In this document: piece after piece, positions 7,195 to 16,903 of the stretch | How the letters are laid out: each line of letters opens with the position of its first letter | Numbering within the stretch: position 1 is the first letter of the stretch | From: an uncultured Methylocystaceae bacterium | GTDB lineage: Bacteria; Pseudomonadota; Alphaproteobacteria; Rhizobiales; Beijerinckiaceae | Length of the DNA stretch: 64,000 nt | Direction of reading: 5' to 3' | Assembly (NCBI GenBank): GCA_903870245.1 | Contig: CAIQCB010000062.1 | Coordinates: 62,001-126,000, forward strand | Translations under genes and position numbers: made by a program | Notes under the pieces: generated by a model | Told to the model about the DNA's origin: nothing | What the model saw: the letters and a program-made list of their open reading frames with translations, nothing else | The model's database searches: none

Positions 7195-9992
7195 TGACCA
7201 AGCCTTTCCAGCAAATCGCGGACATGCACCTGATCGGATTTATAATTGCCTGTCAGCGTATACATCACGAGATTGACGCCGCCGCGAAGGGCCATCTCGC
7301 GCTGGCGCGCGCCGCCGGGCGTCAGCGGATACATTGGCTGACCGCCTTTATCCTGGGCCCATGCGCCGGCGAGATCATTAGAAGTGATGACGATTGCAGA
7401 GACGCTATCGGTGGCGCGTACAGGACGCGCCTCGCCACTGTCCTTTGACTCCGGCGGCAGCGCCTCCACCCATGTGTCGCCGGTGACATAACGACCGACG
7501 AAATTATCCAGGAGATAAAAGGTTTTGGTGATGACATGATCGCTCGGCGCGATTTCAAGCTCCGGAAGATCGAGGTTTTTTGAGAAATCTCGCAACCATT
7601 GCCCCTCCGGCGTTGGCGCATCGCCGGGGCGTTGCATCAGAGCGTCGCGCGTATCGAAAATGATCGTGCCGCCCTGTTTCATATAGGCGGAGACTTTCGC
7701 CGCCGTCTTGGCCGAGGGCTGCGGCGCGCCGGCGACGATCGGCCAGTAGAGCATCGGATAGAAGGCGAGTTCATCCCGCGCTGGATCGACGGCGGCGGGC
7801 TCTGCCGGCGCAAAGGACGTTCGCGCCGTGAGCGCCAAAGATAAGCCTTCGAGACCCGCTCGGGCGGTTTCGTCCACCTGTCGGTCCCCCGAGACCACAT
7901 AGGCCAGGCGCGCCTTGAGCGCCGCCTCGCGGTGATGCGTGGCGATTGATGAAGCCGGGTCATCTCCGGCCCACGCATCATTATGCGGCAAGACTAAGAA
8001 GATCATTGTCATCACGCCGACCGTCGCGCCAAATCCGCGCCAGACGCGCTTGCCCGACATCAGGGACGACATCAGCGTATCAACGATGAGTGCGACCAAC
8101 GCCAGCGCCAGTAATGGCGTACGGAAATCATAAAGACGCGTCGCTTGCAACGGGCGAGGGTCCTGGCCGGCAGCGGCGAAATCGAAAGGCTTCAACGTGT
8201 CTTTCGCGCCCAATGTCTGTACGGCGACAACCCTGTCCCCGGCTTCATAAAAGCCGGGAGGATGTTCGGCGCGCGCCGGTCCTGTGAAGCCAGACGTAAT
8301 GGGTTGAGCCAGTGGCGAGGGCTCGCCGAGCACGCCAAAACCGTCAAGCGTGCGTTTGGGCGCAAATATTCGCGCATCATTCGTATTTAAAGCCTGCGTA
8401 GCGCTAGCGTCTTCGACATTCGACGCCGGCGCGGACTGCGGAGAAAGATCGACGATGCGTTTCAACATATCGACGAAGAGGCCCGAGATCGGCAGATTCG
8501 ACCAGCTTGTGTCGGCGTTGACGTGAAAAAGAACGATCATTCCCTTGCCGCGACGCTCGGCGGTGACAAGCGGCGTGCCATCATCCAGTCGCGCCCATGT
8601 TTTCGCCGCCAGACCCGGATCGGGCTCGGCCAGCACCTGGCGTTGAACGCTGACATCCTTGCTGGCGGGCAAACCCGCGAAGGGACCAGAAGAGTCGAAA
8701 TCGGCAAGCGCTTTCGGCGTCTCCCAGGACATCGCGCCGCCCAAAACGCGGCCGTTACGACGAAGGCGCGTCGGCAGTAGCGTATCGGCGGCGTTGGCGA
8801 GACGAGGTCCCGCGAAGCGCACCAAAGCTCCGCCCTCCTCGACGAATTTCGTCAGGGCGTCGAAGCTCTCGCCCGGCGGGAGGCTGACATCGGCCAGCAC
8901 CACCACATTCGGACGTTCGGAGAGCAAATCCAGCGCTGGCTCGGCAGCGCCCGGTCGCGCCATGCGCGTTTGCGCAAAAGGCGAAAGGGCCTTCTCAAGA
9001 TAATGCAGTGGCGAGAGGAGCGGTTGAGCATCATCGGCCCCGCCGGCGATCATCGCAACGCGTTTGACAGTCGATTGAGAGTCAAGGAGCGTAACAGCTC
9101 CGGCGCTGTTCTCACCCTCGACGAGTAAAAGCGTAGCATCGTTGCGCACCTCTATGGGCAGATCGAAACGCGCGGTTGCGCGCAGCTTGTCAGCGAAATC
9201 GACCGTTACGCGTCCGAGCGTCCGTCCCATTTTGTCATGAGCAGACAGGGTCGCCTGCGCTGGACCGGCAAGAGAAGCGCGTAATACATCAACTGAAAGA
9301 CTTTTCGCAGTGTTCACAGGCCCCGCCAGCGCGAGCGGATTATGTTCGTCGCCGAGGGTCTCGACCTTCACGCCGGCCTCCGCAACCCCCTTCAGGGCCC
9401 TGGCGAAGGAGTCCTTATCGTCATGAGCTAGACCATCGCTGATCCAAACGATCCGGGAGCCGGGATGCGCTTTTACGAAGTCCGTAAGTTGTGCGGCGGC
9501 GACAGACCTGTCCGGCAAATAGGGTTGTGGACGCAAAGCTTGCAACCTCTGACGCGCCTGTCCAGCATCCGTCATCTGTGGCGACGCCTCGCCTGACAAT
9601 GGCGCAAGGGCGACGGTCGATCCAGCATGCGTGGCCTGGTCCAGAACCGCACCGGCGGCGGCGAGCCGTCGATCCCATGTCGGCGCCGAGGGCCAGCCAT
9701 CATCAATGATCAACAACGTCGGTCCGGCCTGCGACGCGAGCGGGCTCGACGGACTCCAGACCGGCCCCGCCATGGCCACAACGAGCGCTGCGGCAAGCGA
9801 AAGGCGAAGCGCCAGCAGCCACCAGGGCGTTTTTGACGGTGTGGGCGCATCGGGTTTCAATTCGCGCAGAATCTGGGTCGGCGGAAAATAAATTTCGCGC
9901 GGACGCGGAGGCGTCACCCGAAGCAGCCAATAGATCAACGGCAGCGTCAGCAGTCCGAGTAGCGCGGCGGGCGCGGCGAATGAGAAGCCCAT
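7191..9992 (-). CDS. BatA-N / DUF4159 membrane protein
   Basis: A 933-residue protein. The N-terminus (FAAPAALLGLLTLPLIYWLL..PPRPREIYFPP) is the BatA-type double-helix anchor seen in aerotolerance-related proteins. A VWA-like domain follows, with a degenerate MIDAS (IIDDGWPS replaces DxSxS) but a typical IVWISDGLAHDD strand. A second membrane pair is near the middle (PLLALALVALIVDTLMSSLMSG and GATVGVMTMIFLVLP). The C-terminal ~210 residues match DUF4159 (ELAFYPMLYWPIVAG, GGTIIFDTRDA, GVNLVMYTLTGNYKSDQVH). It overlaps both neighbours, indicating strict co-expression with the DUF58 and VWA proteins. The biochemical role of the family is not established. Confidence 0.82.
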   Translation of the reverse strand: MGFSFAAPAALLGLLTLPLIYWLLRVTPPRPREIYFPPTQILRELKPDAPTPSKTPWWLLALRLSLAAALVVAMAGPVWSPSSPLASQAGPTLLIIDDGWPSAPTWDRRLAAAGAVLDQATHAGSTVALAPLSGEASPQMTDAGQARQRLQALRPQPYLPDRSVAAAQLTDFVKAHPGSRIVWISDGLAHDDKDSFARALKGVAEAGVKVETLGDEHNPLALAGPVNTAKSLSVDVLRASLAGPAQATLSAHDKMGRTLGRVTVDFADKLRATARFDLPIEVRNDATLLLVEGENSAGAVTLLDSQSTVKRVAMIAGGADDAQPLLSPLHYLEKALSPFAQTRMARPGAAEPALDLLSERPNVVVLADVSLPPGESFDALTKFVEEGGALVRFAGPRLANAADTLLPTRLRRNGRVLGGAMSWETPKALADFDSSGPFAGLPASKDVSVQRQVLAEPDPGLAAKTWARLDDGTPLVTAERRGKGMIVLFHVNADTSWSNLPISGLFVDMLKRIVDLSPQSAPASNVEDASATQALNTNDARIFAPKRTLDGFGVLGEPSPLAQPITSGFTGPARAEHPPGFYEAGDRVVAVQTLGAKDTLKPFDFAAAGQDPRPLQATRLYDFRTPLLALALVALIVDTLMSSLMSGKRVWRGFGATVGVMTMIFLVLPHNDAWAGDDPASSIATHHREAALKARLAYVVSGDRQVDETARAGLEGLSLALTARTSFAPAEPAAVDPARDELAFYPMLYWPIVAGAPQPSAKTAAKVSAYMKQGGTIIFDTRDALMQRPGDAPTPEGQWLRDFSKNLDLPELEIAPSDHVITKTFYLLDNFVGRYVTGDTWVEALPPESKDSGEARPVRATDSVSAIVITSNDLAGAWAQDKGGQPMYPLTPGGARQREMALRGGVNLVMYTLTGNYKSDQVHVRDLLERLGQ

Positions 9993-10927
9993 CAGCGAAG
10001 CGCCTCGACGTCCTGAAGACCCATTGCAAGCGCCAGCGCCCCCTCGGCCGCCGGACGATCCGTATGATGCTGAAGGAAGCAGAAACCGGCGCCTCGCGCA
10101 GCCTCGGCAATCGCGTGTTTATGCGCGGCGTATCGTTCAGCATAGGCCCGCTGGAGTTGACGCGCGTCGCCGGCGTGAAAGGGCTCACCGCCATCGGTAT
10201 CGAGAAACAGCGTCTCGCCGTCGAAAGGTAGGGTCTCTTCGCTGGGATCGATCACCATCAGTAACGCTCCGCTGGCGCCGACCGCGGCGTAGGCTTTGAG
10301 TCTCGCCGCGAGTTCCTCGGGCGGGGAGAGAAAGTCAGAAATCATTACAATTTTGGCGCGCGAACCCAGACCTGCTTCAGGCGGCAGCTCCTGTCTTGCG
10401 GCTACTTCGGCGTTGGCGTGGAGCGCGCTTGCAAGTTGATCCACAACATTTCTGGCCGAGACGGGCGGCGTAAGTCCCAAAGCAGCGACGCGTTCGCCGC
10501 CGCGCACCAGCACGTCAGCGAGCGCCAGTCCCAGCGTGAGAGCGCGGGAGAGTTTATCTTCCGGAGCCAGTGACGAAGAAAAACTCATCGACGACGAGCA
10601 ATCCATCCACAAAAAATAATTTTGGGCAGCCTCCCACTCGCGCTCGCGCACATAAAGATAATCGCCGCGCGCCGAACGACGCCAATCAATGCGCGCCGCC
10701 GGCTCGCCCGAGGCAAAGGGGCGATATTGCCAGAAGGTTTCCCCGACGCCGGCCCGTCGTCGACCATGCAAGCCATAGACGACGCTGGCGGCGATTTCAT
10801 GCGCGCGCGCCGTCAGTCTGGGCAACCTTGCCGCAAGTTCTGACGCCGCCTCGCCACGATCTGGCGCGCGCTGCGCCGGATCGCGCCACTGTGTATCGAC
10901 GCCGCCGGAGAGGCTCATTCTAACCAA
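9992..10927 (-). CDS. DUF58 domain protein (MoxR partner)
   Basis: A 311-residue soluble DUF58 protein. The conserved core FWQYRPFASGEPAARIDWRRSARGD is at about residues 65-89. A VWA-like fold follows with an intact MIDAS DCSSS (109-113) and KIVMISDFLSP. DUF58 proteins usually accompany MoxR ATPases and are thought to present clients or metal centres to them. The gene overlaps moxR by eight bases at its start and the DUF4159 gene by one base (TGATG) at its end. Confidence 0.88.
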   Translation of the reverse strand: MVRMSLSGGVDTQWRDPAQRAPDRGEAASELAARLPRLTARAHEIAASVVYGLHGRRRAGVGETFWQYRPFASGEPAARIDWRRSARGDYLYVREREWEAAQNYFLWMDCSSSMSFSSSLAPEDKLSRALTLGLALADVLVRGGERVAALGLTPPVSARNVVDQLASALHANAEVAARQELPPEAGLGSRAKIVMISDFLSPPEELAARLKAYAAVGASGALLMVIDPSEETLPFDGETLFLDTDGGEPFHAGDARQLQRAYAERYAAHKHAIAEAARGAGFCFLQHHTDRPAAEGALALAMGLQDVEALR

Positions 10928-11924
10928 TCCGGGCGACGAGCTTGCGGATGATCTCTTCGACGCTCATCTCGCGGCGAGCAGAAAAATTAAGCGCCATACG
11001 GTGTCGCAGCACCGGCGGCGCCAGCGCCGCAACGTCGTCCAGCGAGGGCGCCAATCGACCCGTGGCAAGCGCCCGGGCGCGCGTCGCCAGCATCAACGCC
11101 TGTGCGGCGCGAGGGCCTGGTCCCCATGAGACATGCGGCGCGATCCCCGCGTCGCCCGTATCGGGCCGCGCGGCGCGCACCAGATCGAGAATCGCATCGA
11201 CAACGGCGTCGCCGACTGGCAGGCGTCGAACCAGACGCTGGATCGTTTCCAGTTCGCCGGCGACAAGCGCCTGCGTCGGCGAAGCGACGACGTCTCCGGT
11301 TGTTTCCAGCAATACCCGCCGTTCGCTGGCCCTGTCGGGATATTTCACGTCGATCTGCATCAGGAAGCGGTCAAGCTGCGCTTCGGGCAATGGATAGGTG
11401 CCCTCCTGCTCCAGTGGATTTTGGGTCGCCAGCACATGGAAAGGCTTGGGAAGATCGTAGCGCTTCCCGGCAACGCTAACATGATGTTCCTGCATCGCTT
11501 GCAATAACGCCGATTGGGTGCGCGGCGACGCGCGATTGATCTCGTCCGCCATCAGAAGCTGGGCGAAAATCGGTCCCTTGATGAACCGGAAATTTCGAGA
11601 GCGGTCGGCCCCCTCCTCCAGCACTTCGGAGCCGATGATGTCGGCGGGGAGAAGGTCGGGCGTGAATTGCACGCGTTGTTCGGCGAGGCCGAGGGTCTTG
11701 CCCAGCGTTTCCACAAGACGCGTCTTGGCCAGACCCGGCACGCCGACAAGCAGTCCATGACCGCCAGAGAGCAAGGTTACGAGCGATTGTTCGACAACCT
11801 CTTCCTGACCGAAAATAACCGCGCCAATTGCAGTGCGCGCTTTGGCGATCTGCTCAAGCGCTTTTTCAGCGGATTGGACGACGTCGGCGTCGAGAGGGGT
11901 CGGCGCGAGGGGGGCGGCGGTCAT
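10920..11924 (-). CDS. MoxR-family AAA+ ATPase
   Basis: A 334-residue MoxR-type AAA+ chaperone. Walker A GVPGLAKT is at 61-68, Walker B LLMADEIN at about 123-130, sensor 1 is FHVLATQNPLEQEGTYPLPEAQLDRF and the C-terminal lid contains HRMALNFSARREMSVEEII. Such ATPases assemble or activate VWA-containing and metal-containing complexes. It heads the coupled set moxR-DUF58-DUF4159-VWA and follows nagZ after 59 bp. In general family terms it resembles the MoxR of methanol-dehydrogenase operons, but no methanol dehydrogenase gene is present. Confidence 0.93.
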   Translation of the reverse strand: MTAAPLAPTPLDADVVQSAEKALEQIAKARTAIGAVIFGQEEVVEQSLVTLLSGGHGLLVGVPGLAKTRLVETLGKTLGLAEQRVQFTPDLLPADIIGSEVLEEGADRSRNFRFIKGPIFAQLLMADEINRASPRTQSALLQAMQEHHVSVAGKRYDLPKPFHVLATQNPLEQEGTYPLPEAQLDRFLMQIDVKYPDRASERRVLLETTGDVVASPTQALVAGELETIQRLVRRLPVGDAVVDAILDLVRAARPDTGDAGIAPHVSWGPGPRAAQALMLATRARALATGRLAPSLDDVAALAPPVLRHRMALNFSARREMSVEEIIRKLVARIG

Positions 11925-11983
11925 GGGCGGCTATCGTCTCCGGGCAAAGCGAGAGCTAGAAGTAGGCGCCGAGACGGCGTTTG

Positions 11984-12985
11984 TCACCCGGCGGCGAAAG
12001 CAGCCGCGAATTCTGCGCGTGCCGCTACCTCGTCAAACGGCGCGCAGGCTCGAACGCAGTCGAGCGCCCGGGCGGCGCGATCAAGAGCTTTGCCGGCAAG
12101 TATTGGCGCGCCTTCAGCGACCGGTCGCGCCTCTGCGAGATCGCCATTGCAATGCAGAACAATATCGCAGCCGGCAAGGATGGCGCGTTCGGCGCGAGAG
12201 CGGAAATCGCCGCTCAAGGCCTTCATCGACAGATCGTCGGTCATCAGGAGGCCATCGAATCCGATTTCGCGGCGAACAATTTCTTCGATAACGGTTTTCG
12301 ACCAGGTGCAGGGCGCATCGGGATCGATCGCGGTGTAAACGACATGCGCGCTCATCGCCATCGGCAGATCGGCGTTGGCCCGGAAGGGCGGGAAATCAAC
12401 CCGTTCAAGCTCAGCGCGGGGCGCGTCGACGACGGGCAATTCCAGATGACTGTCGGCGCGGGCGCGTCCATGGCCGGGAATGTGTTTCATGACCGGAGCG
12501 ACGCCGCCCGCCATGAGTCCTTCCGCTGCGGCCCGCCCCAGCCTGGCGACATCGGCGGGATTACGACTGTAAGCGCGGTCGCTGATGATTTCATGCGACC
12601 CGGGGGCCGGCGTGTCGAGAACAGGCAAACAGTCGACGTCAATGCCAACCGCCCGCAGATCTTGCGCGATGAGGCGCCCCCCGAGCCAGGCAAGACGCGA
12701 CGCCGCGTCGGCGCTGTCTCCCGCCGTTTCGAAGCGCGCCGCACTTGGGTAGGCCGGCCAATTCGGGGTCGTCAGGCGCTGAACGCGACCGCCTTCCTGA
12801 TCAACCAGAATGGGCGCGTCTCGGCCGAGAGCGTCACGGATTTCCTGGGTCAGGCGCGCGACTTGTTCGGGACTATCGACATTTCGACGAAAAAGAATCG
12901 CCCCCCAGGGAGACGCTTCGCGCAGGAAGACGCGCTCCTCATCATCGAGCACAAGTCCCTTTACCCCACAGATGAACGCCCGCAT
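11984..12985 (-). CDS. nagZ: beta-N-acetylhexosaminidase (peptidoglycan recycling, GH3)
   Basis: NagZ removes the non-reducing GlcNAc from anhydro-muropeptides in the cytoplasm. The 333-residue GH3 protein shows ILVDQEGGRVQRL, the catalytic-loop motif KHIPGHGRARADSH (about 167-180) and the nucleophile strand LLMTDDLSMKAL. The protein has no signal peptide, consistent with a cytosolic enzyme. It is preceded by the SPOR protein gene (48 bp gap), the standard order in alphaproteobacteria. The usual downstream neighbours scpA-scpB are displaced about 9 kb away. Confidence 0.95.
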   Translation of the reverse strand: MRAFICGVKGLVLDDEERVFLREASPWGAILFRRNVDSPEQVARLTQEIRDALGRDAPILVDQEGGRVQRLTTPNWPAYPSAARFETAGDSADAASRLAWLGGRLIAQDLRAVGIDVDCLPVLDTPAPGSHEIISDRAYSRNPADVARLGRAAAEGLMAGGVAPVMKHIPGHGRARADSHLELPVVDAPRAELERVDFPPFRANADLPMAMSAHVVYTAIDPDAPCTWSKTVIEEIVRREIGFDGLLMTDDLSMKALSGDFRSRAERAILAGCDIVLHCNGDLAEARPVAEGAPILAGKALDRAARALDCVRACAPFDEVAARAEFAAAFAAG

Positions 12986-13033
12986 CTCTGCTCCGCAAGA
13001 GTTCTTCAGGCGACGTTTGACGCCTCGTCAGGA

Positions 13034-15001
13034 TCAGTTGCCGACAGTGGCGCAGGCGTCGCCGCCCGTTTTCGCTTTGGCGCAGACGGCCTCGGCCACT
13101 TCCCTGGTCAGTCCGCCGACACGAACGCGGTAAACGGTCTTGTCGCCGGTTTTGACGGGCCGGTAGGTGAATTTGGCCCCGCCGGTCGCGCCGCCGTATT
13201 TGCCGGACAAGGTTTTAAGGAGCGTGCGGGCTTCGGCCTCGCTGTTCACCGAGGCGAACTGCGCCCAGTAGTTTCCGGCGGCGGCGGGTTTTGCGGCAGC
13301 TGGCGCGGTCGGCTGAGGAGCGGCCACTGCTGGCGGCGCCTGAAGCTCGACCGGGATTGCCGGAACGGCGACGGATTTAACCTTGCGCGGCTGCTGAACG
13401 ACTGAAGCTGGCGGCGGTTCGTGTGGTGCGTCTACGCGTCCGGCGCCCAGCTTGACGGCCCCGGGTGTCTCGGCTGGCGCTGCAACGTCCAGAGTAGAGT
13501 CCGCGTTTTGTTGGGGCGCCACGGAGGGATCGACCGCCTGCTCAAGATTTTTGACGACTTTTTTCACTGGCTCCGGTTCGTTGCGATCAAGCACGGCCGC
13601 AGCGCCGGCCGTCGGGGCGTCTGACTCCTCTTCTATCGTCGGCTTAACCTTCATCGGACCTTCCGGAGCTTCGATGGTCGCGATCTCACGGGAGCCGTCA
13701 ACGCCGGATCGATGCAGAAAACTCCATCCGATGCTGACGACAGCGAGCGCAGCGACGGCGGCGATCGCGTGCCAGGGACGTAATTTGCGGCGAAACACCT
13801 TCAACCCAGCAGGCGGAGGAGCGAGACGCGGGTCATGTACTTCACCCGCGGCGTAAGTCTCTTCATCGGAGTCAAATTCATCGAAGGCGTATTGCGATTC
13901 ATCCGGCCAGCCGCTGGTTGAGTCGTCGTAATGTTCCTCGCCGCCGTAACCGGCATGCCGATGCGGGGGGTGCGACGGATCGGTCGCCCGAATGTCGGGC
14001 GCTCGAACCGGATCAGTGGATTGATGATTGGAATAATGAGAGTCAGCGGATCGCGAGAGACTGTTCAGATCCTCTGTCGCTTGCGACGAACCCCTCGGTT
14101 CGGGGGTCGCAAGCCATGAATTTACAGGCGGAGCGAGGCCCGGAGCATCGCCATGCGACCCAAAAGGAACGCCAGCGGCGTTATCTTCGATCGGCAAGGT
14201 TCCACGCAGGAACATGTCAGAGGCGTCATAGGCGGGAGGCGGCGGCGCCGGCGGCGTGAAAGTCGGCGGTTGGAGTTCGCCTCCGTGCTGCGGGTCCCGC
14301 TTCGGAAGCGACGGCAATGGCGGCAACAGCGGCAGCGAATGTTGAATTTCTGGCAGGGGCGGCAGCTTCGGCAAGGACGACGACGTCGGCAACGACGGAA
14401 GGGTGGGCAGTGACGACACGGTCGGTGGTGACGGCACGGTCGGGATCTGCGGCAAAGCTGGAATTTGCGGCGTAGATCGTCCGGCTGACGATTGCGCTGG
14501 TATCGGCGGCGGAGAGATAGCGCGTGACGCAGGCGCTGCCGGCGCCCTTAAAGCAGGCGCTCGCATGGCTGGCGCAGGAACGCCAGGAACAGGAATGGTT
14601 GGCGCAGGAATGGCTGGTGGAGGCGCAACGGGCCGGGCAAGAGAAGGGGGCCTTGGCGCCGACAGGGGAGGAATCGGCGGCGCCGCGACCGGTCTTGGAG
14701 GTGGGGCAAAAGCCGGTTCAGGTCTGGTCGGCATGACCGACGCAGAAGGGTTAGCTCTGGGCGAAAGCTGTTGCGGTTTTAATGCAATCGCATCAGGCTT
14801 GTGGTTGGTTCGGGGTTGCGTCGGCGGCATACGTCTGGCGAGTTCGGCCAGAGGGTCTGGTCGGTTTTCGCGCATTGGCCCTGTTGATACAGGGATATCG
14901 AGCCGAATCGACGGTTTTTGTGAAGGGGGAGGGTTGGATCTGAGGCGTTTCTCCAGCTCTTCGATCTCGACGGCTGGACCTCTCGTCGTGGGTTCACGCA
15001 T
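13034..15001 (-). CDS. Proline-rich membrane protein with C-terminal SPOR domain
   Basis: A 655-residue envelope protein. Residues ~80-270 are extremely rich in Pro, Ala, Leu and Ser, with a run of LPxLP-type repeats around 185-235. An acidic/His segment follows, then one membrane helix (about 409-430, WHAIAAVAALAVVSIGWSFL) preceded by basic residues. A periplasmic linker leads to a SPOR domain in the last ~80 residues (YWAQFASVNSEAEARTLLKTL ... VYRVRVGGLTREVAEAVC). SPOR domains bind denuded septal glycan, so the large proline-rich part should be cytoplasmic and the SPOR end periplasmic, as in FtsN-like proteins. It lies between argS and nagZ, as in most relatives. Confidence 0.88.
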   Translation of the reverse strand: MREPTTRGPAVEIEELEKRLRSNPPPSQKPSIRLDIPVSTGPMRENRPDPLAELARRMPPTQPRTNHKPDAIALKPQQLSPRANPSASVMPTRPEPAFAPPPRPVAAPPIPPLSAPRPPSLARPVAPPPAIPAPTIPVPGVPAPAMRAPALRAPAAPASRAISPPPIPAQSSAGRSTPQIPALPQIPTVPSPPTVSSLPTLPSLPTSSSLPKLPPLPEIQHSLPLLPPLPSLPKRDPQHGGELQPPTFTPPAPPPPAYDASDMFLRGTLPIEDNAAGVPFGSHGDAPGLAPPVNSWLATPEPRGSSQATEDLNSLSRSADSHYSNHQSTDPVRAPDIRATDPSHPPHRHAGYGGEEHYDDSTSGWPDESQYAFDEFDSDEETYAAGEVHDPRLAPPPAGLKVFRRKLRPWHAIAAVAALAVVSIGWSFLHRSGVDGSREIATIEAPEGPMKVKPTIEEESDAPTAGAAAVLDRNEPEPVKKVVKNLEQAVDPSVAPQQNADSTLDVAAPAETPGAVKLGAGRVDAPHEPPPASVVQQPRKVKSVAVPAIPVELQAPPAVAAPQPTAPAAAKPAAAGNYWAQFASVNSEAEARTLLKTLSGKYGGATGGAKFTYRPVKTGDKTVYRVRVGGLTREVAEAVCAKAKTGGDACATVGN

Positions 15002-15058
15002 TACAAACCTCGATCTTTGAGCTTATGCAACTCATGCCGATGGACCCCATAGCGCGCG

Positions 15059-16840
15059 TCAACGCATTTCCTCCGGGGCGCTCACCCCAAGAATTCCCAA
15101 TCCCGAAGCCAGTACAGCAATCATGCATAATACCAGGGAAATCCTCGCCTGCGTCATCTCTCTCATCTCAGAGTTAACAAAACGCACTGTTGGATGATCC
15201 TTTCCCCGGTTCCAGTGAGAGTGAAACTGGCTGGCGAGATCGTGAAGGAAAAAAGCTATTCGGTGCGGTTCGTGCGCCGCAGCCGCAGACTCGATAACCC
15301 TCGGATACTGCGCGAGAGATCTCGCCAGCTCTTTTTCACCCTCGTCCTGCAATAGGTGTAGCTGCGCGTCGACATGTGCAAGAGGGGCCAGGTCCAGGTC
15401 CGGAAAGGCCGCTTTCGCCTGTCGCAGGACCGACTTCGCCCGCGCATGGGCGTATTGAACGTAGAACACCGCGTTGTCTTTGGATTGTTCGATCACCCTC
15501 GCGAGATCGAAATCAAGCGGCGCATCGTTTTTGCGATACAGCATCATGAAACGCACGGCGTCGACCCCAACCTCATCCACGACCTCACGCAGGGTGACGA
15601 AGTCGCCGGCCCTCTTGGACATCTTCACCGGCTCGCCGTTGCGCATCAGCTTGACGAGCTGACAGAGTTTCACGTCGAGCTTGACGGTCCCGGCCGATAA
15701 CGCTGCAACCGCCGCGTTCATTCTTTTCACATAGCCGCCGTGATCGGCTCCCCAGACATCAACGAGCGTGCCGTAGCCTCGATCAATCTTATCCTTGTGA
15801 TAGGCGATGTCGGCGGCGAAATAAGTCGGAGACCCGTCGGATTTCTTCAGCGCCCGATCAACGTCGTCGCCGAAATCCGTCGATCTGAACAAGGTCTGCT
15901 CGCGATCTTCCCAATCTTCCGGCAACTGGCCCTTCGGCGGCGGCAGGCGACCCTCATAGACGAGCCCCCTGCCCCGCAACCAGTCAATGGAGGCCTCGAT
16001 CGGCGAAACGCCGTTAACGACGGCGTGCAGCGCGCGTTCTGAAAAGAAATGGTCATGCCGGATATTCAGCGCTGCTAGATCGGCGCGGATCATCTCCATC
16101 ATAGCGTCGATAGCGGCTTTTTTAACGATAGGCAGCCACTCGATCTCCTGCAGATCGAGCAGCGACCGACCATGCGCCGTCGCGAGTTGCGCGCCTACCG
16201 GTTTGAGATAGTCGCCGGGATAGAGTCCTTCCGGAATGACGATGGTCTCGCCGAGCGCCTCGCGGTAGCGCAAAAACGCCGAGCGGGCGAGCACATCAAC
16301 CTGCGCTCCTGAATCATTGATGTAGTATTCGCGGGTCACCTTGCAGCCAGAAAAGGCCAGCAGGCTGGCGAGCGCGTCGCCGAACACAGCGCCGCGACCA
16401 TGCCCGACATGCATCGGGCCGGTCGGATTGGCGGAAACGTATTCGACATTGACTCCGCCACGCAGGGCCCCGGCGCGTCCTTTCTCGGGACGTCCATAGT
16501 TTTCTGGATTGCGCAAGACTGCGCGCAGAACGTCGGCGTAAAGCTCCGGGTGGAGGCGGATGTTGATAAATCCCGGCCCGGCGACCTCCGCTGCGATGAC
16601 GCCGTCGGAGGCCTTGAGCCTCTCGCAAATAGCCTCGGCGAAAGTACGCGGCGCGCCAAAACCCGCCTTTGCCTCTTTGGCGAAGACCATCGCCGCATTG
16701 CAGGCGAGATCGCCAAGACCTGAGTCCTTCGGCGGTTCGACAACAAAACGGGAGGGTTCGTAAGAGACGAGTTTTCCCGTCGTGACGAAATCGTCAAGAA
16801 TGGCGGCGACGCGTCCGTGGAAGATATCGAAGAGATTCAT
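15059..16840 (-). CDS. argS: Arginyl-tRNA synthetase
   Basis: ArgRS, class I, charges tRNA-Arg. The 593-residue protein has the N-terminal additional domain starting [11 protein letters not shown], the HIGH-type motif HVGHGRGA preceded by VSANPTGPM, and the KMSKR signature as KMSKRAGD, with a C-terminal anticodon-binding helical domain. An in-frame ATG nine codons upstream (16867) exists, but the family N-terminus MNLF fits the ATG at 16840. It lies between dgt and the SPOR protein gene. All catalytic elements are present. Confidence 0.96.
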   Translation of the reverse strand: MNLFDIFHGRVAAILDDFVTTGKLVSYEPSRFVVEPPKDSGLGDLACNAAMVFAKEAKAGFGAPRTFAEAICERLKASDGVIAAEVAGPGFINIRLHPELYADVLRAVLRNPENYGRPEKGRAGALRGGVNVEYVSANPTGPMHVGHGRGAVFGDALASLLAFSGCKVTREYYINDSGAQVDVLARSAFLRYREALGETIVIPEGLYPGDYLKPVGAQLATAHGRSLLDLQEIEWLPIVKKAAIDAMMEMIRADLAALNIRHDHFFSERALHAVVNGVSPIEASIDWLRGRGLVYEGRLPPPKGQLPEDWEDREQTLFRSTDFGDDVDRALKKSDGSPTYFAADIAYHKDKIDRGYGTLVDVWGADHGGYVKRMNAAVAALSAGTVKLDVKLCQLVKLMRNGEPVKMSKRAGDFVTLREVVDEVGVDAVRFMMLYRKNDAPLDFDLARVIEQSKDNAVFYVQYAHARAKSVLRQAKAAFPDLDLAPLAHVDAQLHLLQDEGEKELARSLAQYPRVIESAAAAHEPHRIAFFLHDLASQFHSHWNRGKDHPTVRFVNSEMREMTQARISLVLCMIAVLASGLGILGVSAPEEMR

Positions 16841-16903
16841 GGAGTCCAGACAGGCAATAGAGAGCATCGGGAATCGAACCGGTGGTTTAGCAGTTTGATC
16901 CGA

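Noticed and set aside
11981-13405. Long plus-strand open frame (474 codons) across nagZ and the SPOR gene
   Set aside because: It is antisense to two clear genes, Arg/Gly-rich with no motif, and arises from high-G+C codon bias.
14403-15020. Gly-rich plus-strand open frame of 205 codons
   Set aside because: It is the mirror of the proline-rich repeats of the SPOR protein (Pro codons CCx read as GGx on the other strand).
16864-16890. T-arm-like string GGTTCGATTCCC between argS and dgt (minus strand)
   Set aside because: The gap is only ~60 bp and shows no acceptor, D or anticodon arm, so it is not a tRNA.
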